From positions 124,001-188,000 of the forward strand of contig CAJNOJ010000147.1 in NCBI GenBank assembly GCA_905250025.1: DNA of 64,000 bases, read 5' to 3'. Below the pieces are notes generated by a model. That model had not been told where the DNA came from, did not search any database, and saw only the letters and a program-made list of their open reading frames with translations. Positions 56,179 through 64,000 of the stretch are shown piece after piece (the first letter of the stretch is position 1; the number at the start of each line of letters is the position of its first letter). This stretch comes from Adineta ricciae (taxonomy: Eukaryota > Rotifera > Eurotatoria > Adinetida > Adinetidae). The position numbers were made by a program, and so were the translations under genes.

Positions 56179-57069
56179 TCATAGAGCGGCACGAAATTCA
56201 TTCATTGAGAAATTAGGATCGATCTTGCGACCTCTTGGTACGGCTGCTTCTTTATGACCAAGAACACGTGCAGAAGGAACGCCATAAGCTTTTTGAAGTG
56301 CTCGGACTCCCCTGAGATAGCTTTGATATTGCACTTCAGGCCAGTGATTGTGTCCACTATCAGTTGCTGGGAGACCAACTCCTTCAGCTTCGATACCGAT
56401 CGCGTTGTTGTTTCCATAAACTGAATCGTCGATGGTACTACCAGCATGATAGCAGCGACCAGCAGCAATGACAAACCATGTTCCTGATCGACCGAGTCCG
56501 AGTTGGGCTAGTGGACCTGCAAGACCGGAGATGCCGTCACGAATAGCAGTCAGCGATGGGTAATCTCCTGAAGCTGGGCCAGCTGTGTGGTGAACGACAA
56601 TACCTTTGACAGATGACATGACACCGTGACCACGAGTTCTCCAACCGGCAACTTCAACAACATTGAGACCAGCACCGCGGAGAATGTCAGCCAAACCGGT
56701 AAGCATGGTGTTCACTGGTTTACTTGGACCGGGTCCACCAGTTGGTGCAGATCCAGTTGTACAACATTGAATGTTGTTACCACCGGGACAAAGGTTAGCT
56801 GGATCAGAGCTTCCTGAACAAGTCGAAGTTGGTTGACATTGACCACCAACACCTTTGCTGTTTGTACATGTGCGGTATGTACAACATTGAATGGTTTGGT
56901 CACCAGGACAGAGATTTGCTGGATCTGATGTTCCGCCTAAGGTTTTACAACTGCTGGTGCTAATACATTCTCCTTTGCGACCATTTCTAGCTGTGCATGT
57001 GCCATGTTTTTGACCAAGAGCGATCAACGGCAGAGCTAACAAGACAATGAGTTGGACACGAATCATCAT
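56179..57069 (-). CDS. Secreted bacterial-type N-acetylmuramoyl-L-alanine amidase with two Cys-rich modules
   Basis: A single exon of 296 aa. Residues 1-19 form a signal peptide. Residues 24-63 and 68-103 are two copies of a six-Cys module (each ending DPANLCPG....QCC). A Gly/Pro/Ser linker follows. Residues about 125-296 are an Amidase_2 domain with H160/H161 (VVHHTAG), H208 (CYHAGS) and H272 (LGHKEAA) as likely zinc or catalytic residues, then GRKIDPNFSM. The domain resembles actinobacterial and phage amidases (GPLAQLGLGRSGTW, NNAIGIEAEG) more than animal PGRPs. The local GC content is visibly higher than its surroundings and there are no introns. This suggests horizontal acquisition, probably for antibacterial or digestive use outside the cell. 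It cuts the muramic acid-L-Ala bond of peptidoglycan. Confidence 0.88.
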   Translation of the reverse strand: MMIRVQLIVLLALPLIALGQKHGTCTARNGRKGECISTSSCKTLGGTSDPANLCPGDQTIQCCTYRTCTNSKGVGGQCQPTSTCSGSSDPANLCPGGNNIQCCTTGSAPTGGPGPSKPVNTMLTGLADILRGAGLNVVEVAGWRTRGHGVMSSVKGIVVHHTAGPASGDYPSLTAIRDGISGLAGPLAQLGLGRSGTWFVIAAGRCYHAGSTIDDSVYGNNNAIGIEAEGVGLPATDSGHNHWPEVQYQSYLRGVRALQKAYGVPSARVLGHKEAAVPRGRKIDPNFSMNEFRAAL

Positions 57070-57386
57070 TGTTATCTTCTATATAATATCAGTCGATACT
57101 GTTAAAAACAACGATCCACCTTCTATCTATTTCATATAAATGTGTAACAGCCTATATATATGCTGCGCTTAATCTTTTTTTTAATAACGATGAAAAACAA
57201 AAGATGAAAAATCCACCGTTTATTTTTTCTCTGCTTTCAAAAATTGATCCGTCGGTAATTAATTGAAAAGTGAAATATAATATAATTTTCTTAAATAGGA
57301 CATATCACAGCTAGTCATTTGAAAAACGGTACTTTCGCAAAAATCAAAGTCTGCTTCTGTACGATAGCAGCATATTACTGATTATT

Positions 57387-60322
57387 TCAATGTATTCTAT
57401 AGTAACTGTTGATTTCCCTGATATGTTCAGGATAATGAATCGCATTTTGAAGTTCTAGGCCTTTCTTCAAACAATCATCAATCGTTGGCGGCGAAATACT
57501 TCCAGTTATAGTATTTAGCACCTGTTTACCCCATGCGATCATGTTTGCTGTCAACAATGACTTAATCTCTTTTTTTATAGCTTTGTTACGTATACGCTTC
57601 GATGGTAAGCCCTCCAACGATGTTAAAGTGTGATTAATTTTCAGGGCGTCTCTTAGTTGTATTAATCCTTGTTCTGAAATTGCATTACGAGCCAAATCGA
57701 TAGAACGTATATGCTGATTGAATTGTATCAATCGACTGATTTCCGCTGCTCCTTCATTTCCCAGAATGTTATCTAAGCCACCGAAGATAGTTGTAGACTT
57801 TAAAAAACCTAGGCCCAATTGTTGCAAGCTTGGATGATGTATCAGTGCGTCAGTCAAAGATCGGGCACCATCAGGACCAACGGAATTTGATGCTAGACTC
57901 AATCGTTGTAGACATTTATCATGTTTGAGTCCTGCTGCTATTTGACACGTGCCTGCATCAGTCAACGCATTGCACGACAGGTACAATGTTTCTAGACAAC
58001 TATCGTTTTCTTCGAAATGACGACGAATCACTTCTGCACACTTCACAGTGAGACCGTTCGAATCGATGTATAAATGCTTTAACGTACGGTTCATTTTAAG
58101 ACCACCGAATAGAATTTCACATCCTTTATCCAATAAACCAGTGTTCAGTAGATCTAATGTTTGAATGCAAGTATTGCTGGATAGCATTCGAGCGATATGA
58201 ACTGCACCAGAAGCTAAGATTGGGTTACGCTTGAGCCAAAGTGCTTTGACTTTGGTATCCGTGGCTAAGGCATCGCATAGCAATCCAATGCTGTCACTGT
58301 CAAATCTGTTACAAGCAATATACCACGTGTCAATGGTCGAATCAGGATTGAAACGAATGTAATCAGAAATTGCTTCTGCTCCAGGTCGTCCTACGATATT
58401 GTTCCCTTAGAAAACGACAGATTAGAGAATTAGCTTTAATGATTGCTTCGAGGTTCTTACCGAGTAGCAGACGGTTAACTGTCGAGCTGTGTTTCATAGC
58501 GTCGAGTACTGGTTGAACTCCCTGAGGACCTACGGCTTGTTTACATAAATCCAATCGTCCGCCTGTCATCATCGTTCCACGTGGAAAAACAATCGGATTT
58601 TTATCATCCGATGGGCCAGGTTTATTTGCTCTTAAATATTCTATAAGTGGTTGAAGTTCTTCCAAAGGACACGGAACAACTAAAGGAGTCCGTACGTCAC
58701 TTTTTCTAGGCAATGAAAAATTTTGAGAATGTCTTTACTTGGTTGTGGCTGAGGATGTATAACATTGGAGGCGGGAGAAGCAGATAACACTTCTTCTCGT
58801 TGTTGTCGAGTACAGAACAATGGTCGATCTTTCCATGCAACTTGCTCTTCGATAAAAATCAACGATCTTCTCTTCAATTGCCGACGAATGGTTTCAATAA
58901 GGTTCCGATACATTTGATCTGCTTGACGGTTTTCATTAGATAAGATTTGTATATACTTCGCAACTTCTTTTGCCATAACTAAACACAAGTTCATGATAGA
59001 ACTAAGATTAATATACATATTCTTACTTGTTGTGAGTTCGTTTGGATTATTTGAAATGAATGGTGCTTCATAAATACACTGACTGATCAAAATCTCATTT
59101 TTAATGTTGTCATTCGTTTGTTTTAATGCAATTTCATAATCATGATACAGCTGATTTCCAATCATTTGAACACATGCTTGTTTTAGATTTTCTAGTAATG
59201 TTGTTCCCGTTGGATGTGTATCTTTCAGCCGTTCAGCGTATGCATAAAGTGTTTTCATATCACCCCAATCACCGTATCTTGGAATTGTACTAAGATGCTT
59301 GGAGAGAACTTCATCTGGTTTTTTCAAATACAATTGTATCCAATGATGAAAGAAAGGTGTCATCATATTAGTATTGTCAACCGATTCACTCTGATGAAAT
59401 TTCATTCGTTCACACCAAACAAGTAACATTCCATCATCAAAGTGATTACTCTCGATATCTTCAATTAAATGCTGAATACTTTCTTTCGACACTGGATGTA
59501 AGAGACCAATCGGAGTGGCAAACGCTTGTTCTTCTTTTCTTCGAGACGACAGTGTACAAGTTCGTCTCTGATGATATAAGATAGTGGCTTCGATTTTCCC
59601 ATCAAAGGATTTTGACGTGTGGCTTTGATAGGTATTGTCTCTTTCTGAAAGATTTTCTTGTTGCTCTAGTAAAAATTCTCGAATCATTGCGTACGGCCAA
59701 GTTTTTGGTGTGAAGCGACTCCCTTGATGCGTGATCACCTTTGCATCTACAAAAGCTGCTGCCAGTCGCAAAGTTCGATCATTATTAATCGAACCATCTT
59801 TAGTTCCATAGATGTGCAAAGAACAAACATTTTGTATAGACTTTGATTTCATTAAATCTTGGTAGTGTTGCATTTGTGACTCCAATCCAGAGACAAGAAT
59901 AGCAAAATAAAACGAAATATTTCCTAATGGTTTTAGTCCGCATAGAATGCCAGCTAATGATGCGCCTTCCTAAATACGAAAATGCAATATTCTTTTTCAC
60001 AAAAAAGATAAGTGTCACATACCCCCAGACCAAGTATGCCATCGAAAGGCCCTTCTGATTTGAATAATCGATCGAGATAGTACACTGAAGTGTATAGATG
60101 CTGCTGCTGAGTTTTGTCACTCAAAGTTGATAAAGGTTGAACTTCTCCATCAATTGTGCTATGATAAAGTTGTTTCCTATTAGCGATATGAAAGGTCGCT
60201 ATATCTGTCAAGGCTTTAAATAACGCTTTTGTATTACGTTTGAAAAGCTTAAAGTTTTGATGGAAGTCTGGAAGAATAAGTATCTTCAAAGGAAGATCTG
60301 TTGTTCTATCTGATACAACCAT
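57387..60322 (-). CDS. FSH1/OVCA2-like pseudo-hydrolase fused to leucine-rich repeats
   Basis: Five exons: 60023-60322, 59027-59969, 58739-58978, 58461-58658 and 57387-58405. The GT-AG introns are 53, 48, 80 and 55 bp and all phases fit, giving 900 codons. Residues about 10-205 match the FSH1/OVCA2 alpha/beta-hydrolase (LKILILPDFHQN start, GPFDGILGLGEGASLAG elbow, LHIYGTKD, then THQGSRFTP). At the nucleophile elbow the usual Ser is G100, and the usual catalytic His is R185. D158 remains, so it is probably not an esterase. Residues about 210-490 have no recognised domain. Residues about 520-830 are RNI-type leucine-rich repeats (LxxLxLxxNxLxDxG). The 80-bp intron is the least certain junction: a frameshift is the alternative. 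No signal peptide. Possibly a sensor or scaffold. Confidence 0.7.
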
Positions 60323-60496
60323 ATATGAATAAGAAGCAACTATTTGAAAAAGAATCCGAATCGAAATATGCTATTTCTTCTAAGTTACGACAGTATCTAC
60401 CATGTAATCATTATTGGTTTGATGTACATAACGACAGAAAAGAAAAGGTAAAGAAAGATGTCAGTAAAAACAGAACCGACTAATAACAAGATATAT

Positions 60497-61405
60497 TCAA
60501 CGATAAACAGCTGGTGACACATTTAAAAATAAAACACGAACTTCGACGCTCTGTCGATGGTCTTGTCGAGCATCAGGTCGCTCAATTGTTGCAGCGGAAT
60601 GTGGTGTATGTAAAGTGTCAAATACTACTGCATCACCTATCTTCATGTCTGACTGACATATCCATCGGTGATAGTCACGAAAGTACACGCCTAGTGCAGT
60701 GAAATGGTTGCCTGTTCGTCGTACAGCAGTATACGGCTGTAGTTCTTGATCGAATTGATCGATTGAGCTGTAATCCATGACAGCAAGGGTGTTCTTAGTA
60801 GGACAGGGCGTAAGTGGCATCCATATGTTTACTACTTTTTCTACTTGTACGCTGGTATACTGTTCATCCGTTAATGTATGAGGTTGTAGGCCTAACGCTA
60901 GCTCAATATTGACTTTCCATGTGTCTTTAAAGTGAAAAAGTGTTTCGGTAAAATTCGTACTGGGAAAATCAACATGAGCAAAGCACACTGGACCAAAGGC
61001 ATTCGAATGTTGTTTATGGTTCGTGTCTCGGTATACGGTGTCCAAAGGCACGACAAGATTGAATTTCAAATTGAGCTGGTGACCCCATTCTGTTAACAAT
61101 GGAATAATGCTCTGTCGTAGACGAATTCGATTCGCTCGTTCGGTGGGTACTGCTGCTAGTTGGTGAAGTGCTTCCGAGATTATGTTGTTCAGTTGCCAAT
61201 ACTCAAAGCCATGCTGTTGAAAGGCGAACAATCTGCGTACTTCTTCGCCATCGTAAAGTTGAACAGAAGTGTCTTCAACCTGCAGATTACCGTTTTGAAT
61301 CAGAGAGGAAACCTCATCTGTACTCACATCGTTCAGCGGCTTAAATGCTGGACCGAGATAGATCATTTCTGTGTATACCGTTTTCTTCATTTCCTTCTGC
61401 GCCAT
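60497..61405 (-). CDS. CmcJ/NvfI-type 2OG-Fe(II) oxygenase
   Basis: An intronless ORF of 302 aa. Conserved features of the CmcJ/NvfI/GA4-desaturase-like group: H144 and D146 (FAHVDF), NIWMPL.PCPTKNTLAVMD, the distal His in FDTLHTPHSA (H266 or H269), and a C-terminal arginine (SVEVR). These enzymes hydroxylate or desaturate small molecules in fungal and bacterial secondary metabolism. No signal peptide. A fungal or bacterial origin is likely but not shown here. Substrate unknown. A FAD monooxygenase gene lies 730 bp away, divergently transcribed. Confidence 0.75.
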   Translation of the reverse strand: MAQKEMKKTVYTEMIYLGPAFKPLNDVSTDEVSSLIQNGNLQVEDTSVQLYDGEEVRRLFAFQQHGFEYWQLNNIISEALHQLAAVPTERANRIRLRQSIIPLLTEWGHQLNLKFNLVVPLDTVYRDTNHKQHSNAFGPVCFAHVDFPSTNFTETLFHFKDTWKVNIELALGLQPHTLTDEQYTSVQVEKVVNIWMPLTPCPTKNTLAVMDYSSIDQFDQELQPYTAVRRTGNHFTALGVYFRDYHRWICQSDMKIGDAVVFDTLHTPHSAATIERPDARQDHRQSVEVRVLFLNVSPAVYR

Positions 61406-62135
61406 ATTCTGATAAAAAGATAGTATGCGTACTTATCAACTGTGATCGTTTTTTAACAAAATAAATAGTTGTAAATCTATCGAGCTATACGTAACTTGAG
61501 AGGGCACATGATGCGATATGTTGACGACATTATTGCACAATATAGTCAAAAAACAAAAGTAACCTTATCGGAAGTGACGCAGAAATGAATAATAAGGATC
61601 TCTGACTGTTAGAGAAAAAGAGAGAACCATTGGAGGTGATGATATGGACGATCTTCGGCCGTTCGTTTATTTCTCAAACCCTTTTACAAATACAGACAAC
61701 GGTGCACATATATACGAAGGAGAGACGAGACGATAAAGAATATAGTGATGGATGTGGAGGACAACCCCACGTCGCCTTAACACTAACGCAATTACTGTTT
61801 TCTTTAATTATTTACACCTAACATTTGACATAGTATCTGTCGACAGTACTCATTAACTCGGTCACGAGTGATACATAACAACATAGAACACTGTACACGT
61901 ATATAACACTTAATGAGTATAAAAAATTTGTCTTACATTGAACACTCTTTTATCGATATATTGTCATTATAATTACCTAAAAAAAGAAGTGCTTTGCAAG
62001 TCCAATAAATACCCTCAAAATATGTTGTTATTTCTTTCGTTCTTCACGACATCTGAATGCATTACCTATCGGCGGAAAGAAAAGCAAAATGAGTCGTTCG
62101 TAAATAACAAACTTATTCTCACTTGATGAGAAATT
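61406..62135. other. Divergent spacer between CmcJ-like and FAD monooxygenase genes
   Basis: About 730 bp, AT-rich. Could be a shared bidirectional promoter for two oxygenases. A 63-codon plus-strand open frame at 61630-61821 has no coding character. Confidence 0.4.
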
Positions 62136-63494
62136 ATGGAAGGTATTGAAACCCCACAAATCGTTGTTGTCGGCGGTAAGAAAACAAACGACTATTTCAT
62201 ATCTAGTCATTTCTATTCAGGTGGACCAGTTGGTCTATTCACTGGTATCCAAATCAAAATTCTTATTCCAGACATTAAACTTGCTATCTATGAAAAACAT
62301 ACCGAATATCAGCGTAAACATGTACTTCGCTTAAACAAATTGACGACATTTTTCGGTTTTCCACCTCATCCGTTATTAACGGATATGATCAACAATCTAC
62401 CCTCCGTGGTTCGAACTTCGGTTCTAGAAGGTCAACTCCTAGATATAGCCAAACAACTAAAAATACCTATTCACTATCGGCATATCACTAACCTTAGTGA
62501 ATTTTCCAACGCACAAGTGATTATCGGCGCTGATGGTTCTCATTCATTAGTACGTGAAATTGTTTTCGAAAATAAAATGAAGTACGAAAATGTTCTGAAA
62601 TATGTTCTCGAAGTTAAATACGAAGTTTATGGTCAAGGCGAAAAGCTTGATTATGTTAAATATCAATATCGGACACAAAAACAAATGAAATATATCATTG
62701 AAGAACATATTGGTACAGAAAAAGATAATCGCACACCGATTACCATTCACTTATTAATTGATCAACAAACGTACGAACAAATGAAGCAAGCAACGTTTAA
62801 AAATCCCTTTTATCTACGTACACACAAACATCTGATGCCAAATGATTTACTTGACACAATTATGCTTTGGTTAAATGTGAAAAAGGAGTATGCTAATGAG
62901 AAACGCGTGGAAAACTCAGAGAGAATCACGACAATCGCTCTAGCTTGTTACGCATCCGCGAATGTCGTTCACTACGATGAAGATAAAGCACAACACATAT
63001 GTCTAGTTGGTGATGCAGCGTTTGGCGTTCCATTCTTTCGTTCTTTAAATAACGGCATCATCTGTAGTAGAAAACTCGCCTCTTGTATTGAATTATTCTT
63101 TAAGTCGAATTCTGCACAGACAAACGGAGGAAGTTTGTTAAACAACATGACATATGAATGGACAAAATTCGTCAATCGAACTCATTCTCTAATACATTTG
63201 AATCAGCCATTACAAGCATATAGTCAATTCGTTCAAACTCTCGCAGGAAAAGAGATCATCGTCGCACAAAATAAAGCGCATTTACTTTTTGCAGCCGATA
63301 TGATGAACAAAATAAATGGCGCAGTCCCATGGCAAGTCAACTGCTGGTCGAAAAAGGAAGTTGATCATTTCAAACACAACAACGATGATTCATCTGAAGA
63401 AATAGTTCATGAAGGACACGCCGGCATCTCCGAAGTAGATGACGAATATGATTTAGTGCAAGAATTCGATCTTATACCAACAAACACATCTTAA
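62136..63494 (+). CDS. FAD-dependent monooxygenase (PHBH fold, group A)
   Basis: Exons 62136-62175 and 62221-63494 with a 45-bp GT-AG intron give 437 aa. The intron is a multiple of three and contains no stop, so an unspliced ORF also exists. Only the spliced form restores the dinucleotide-binding motif G13-G-G15-P-V-G18 (IVVVGGGPVG). Further FAD motifs are GADG (about 116) and GDAA..VPF..SLNNGI (about 277). The C-terminus is acidic, with an EE/DDE-rich tail of about 40 residues. It would hydroxylate an aromatic or similar small molecule with NAD(P)H and O2. Cytosolic. Bacterial-type flavoenzymes of this kind are often horizontally acquired in bdelloids. Origin not tested. Confidence 0.8.
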   Translation: MEGIETPQIVVVGGKKTNDYFISSHFYSGGPVGLFTGIQIKILIPDIKLAIYEKHTEYQRKHVLRLNKLTTFFGFPPHPLLTDMINNLPSVVRTSVLEGQLLDIAKQLKIPIHYRHITNLSEFSNAQVIIGADGSHSLVREIVFENKMKYENVLKYVLEVKYEVYGQGEKLDYVKYQYRTQKQMKYIIEEHIGTEKDNRTPITIHLLIDQQTYEQMKQATFKNPFYLRTHKHLMPNDLLDTIMLWLNVKKEYANEKRVENSERITTIALACYASANVVHYDEDKAQHICLVGDAAFGVPFFRSLNNGIICSRKLASCIELFFKSNSAQTNGGSLLNNMTYEWTKFVNRTHSLIHLNQPLQAYSQFVQTLAGKEIIVAQNKAHLLFAADMMNKINGAVPWQVNCWSKKEVDHFKHNNDDSSEEIVHEGHAGISEVDDEYDLVQEFDLIPTNTS

Positions 63495-63567
63495 GACTTC
63501 AAATGTGAATTCAAATCTTTATTTATATTTCAAGAATGATTTTTTTCTGAAATAAAACAAAAACGAC

Positions 63568-64000
63568 TCATTTTGAACAACGAGCATTGTTGGCATTGAA
63601 TGGGAAGTTGAGCATTGAGTCAATCAATACTTGTAGACCTGTTTTTGCTTGATTGACTTCTTGACCGGATAGTTTGGCGATACTAAATGATGTCATGAAT
63701 TGGTTTTGTTGTAATTCATCGTAAACAGCATTCAATGGCTTGACGATCGAATCGAAATCGATCATTGTCATCAGACCATTGGGAAAAGATCCGGCATTGT
63801 TCAATGCCAATTGCACTGTACTTGCAACACTCGAGAGTTTTTGATTGATGGATAAAATAATGTGTTGTTCATTTGGTAGGGCAACTAAGGAGTTTTGTAG
63901 TTGAGTTAATTGGTAATTTAAATTATATAGTTGAGCACTGTAAACAACTAAATCATTTTGCATGGAATTTAAGTCGTTCTTCAATGATTGAACTTGACTT
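63568..64000 (-). CDS. C-terminal part of an unrecognised helical protein (runs off window)
   Basis: The frame is open from the window edge down to a stop at 63568, about 143 codons visible. The translation is strongly helical, rich in Gln, Asn, Leu and Ser, with coiled-coil heptads (LYNLNYQLTQLQNSL). It ends in a short Cys-containing tail (NARCSK). The start lies outside the window. No domain recognised. Confidence 0.55.
   Translation of the reverse strand, partial: SQVQSLKNDLNSMQNDLVVYSAQLYNLNYQLTQLQNSLVALPNEQHIILSINQKLSSVASTVQLALNNAGSFPNGLMTMIDFDSIVKPLNAVYDELQQNQFMTSFSIAKLSGQEVNQAKTGLQVLIDSMLNFPFNANNARCSK

Noticed and set aside
1-56784. Genuine tandem segmental duplications of the fucosidase/NHL and ApoL/GPCR/amidase regions
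   Set aside because: Breakpoints are at single Ns inside coding exons, and the ends of alternate blocks interlock. Allelic contigs in wrong order explain everything.
62176-62220. Fifteen-residue insertion in the FAD monooxygenase N-terminus
   Set aside because: It is a 45-bp intron. Only removal restores the GxGxxG flavin-binding motif.
1-64000. tRNA, rRNA, CRISPR or bacterial operon features
   Set aside because: None seen on reading both strands. Gene structure is eukaryotic throughout.

Overview
The window looks like nuclear DNA of a bdelloid rotifer (Adineta/Rotaria type). The evidence is AT-rich sequence, many genes split by 45-60 bp GT-AG introns, and families that are expanded in that group: NHL-repeat/EGF receptors, ADP-ribosyltransferase-TPR proteins, Apple-kelch proteins, ApoL-like proteins, rhodopsin-type receptors and genes of bacterial or fungal type. 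Species and family names come from recognition of the sequence, not from a search.

Layout. Three single N bases (2899, 21815, 43416) divide the window into four blocks: block 1 (1-2898), block 2 (2900-21814), block 3 (21816-43415) and block 4 (43417-64000). Most genes appear twice in near-identical form: 1-2815 matches about 10295-13240, 13306-21814 matches 21816-30575, and 30799-43415 matches 43417-56784. Block 1 ends about 65 bp before the point where block 3 begins, measured on block 2. Block 2 ends about 225 bp before the point where block 4 begins, measured on block 3. The simplest reading is one locus present as two haplotypes whose contigs were interleaved in the scaffold: haplotype A = blocks 1+3 and haplotype B = blocks 2+4. 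Gene pairs are described here as alleles on that basis.

Gene order of the single underlying locus, left to right: a 99-aa gene (-), a 72-aa gene (+), an 84-aa His-rich gene (+), an Apple-kelch secreted protein (-), an aldo-keto reductase of the L-fucose/D-threo-aldose dehydrogenase type (-), a decayed secreted Cys-rich gene (+), an ADP-ribosyltransferase-TPR gene (-), a secreted GH29 alpha-L-fucosidase (+), an NHL x2/EGF/transmembrane receptor-like gene (-), a nucleotide-sugar-transporter relic (-), an ApoL-like gene (+), a GPCR pseudogene (-), a prolyl-4-hydroxylase-like/F-box protein (-), a B-box/coiled-coil/SPRY-like protein (-), a small ORF (-), an intact 7TM receptor (+), an unidentified decayed gene (+), a small 63-aa gene (+), a secreted bacterial-type peptidoglycan amidase (-), a new-looking FSH1-like pseudo-hydrolase fused to leucine-rich repeats (-), a CmcJ/NvfI-type 2OG oxygenase (-), a FAD monooxygenase (+) and the end of an unidentified helical protein (-).

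Working together. The fucosidase (releases L-fucose) and the aldo-keto reductase (could oxidise it) are plausible partners. The amidase, ART, ApoL-like, B-box, LRR and NHL/EGF genes give the locus a defence or recognition character. The two haplotypes differ by small indels, microhomology deletions, a MITE and a short repeat insertion. Several genes (ART, NHL/EGF, GPCR, transporter) are broken differently on each haplotype. No rRNA, tRNA, CRISPR or bacterial-style operon signals were seen.
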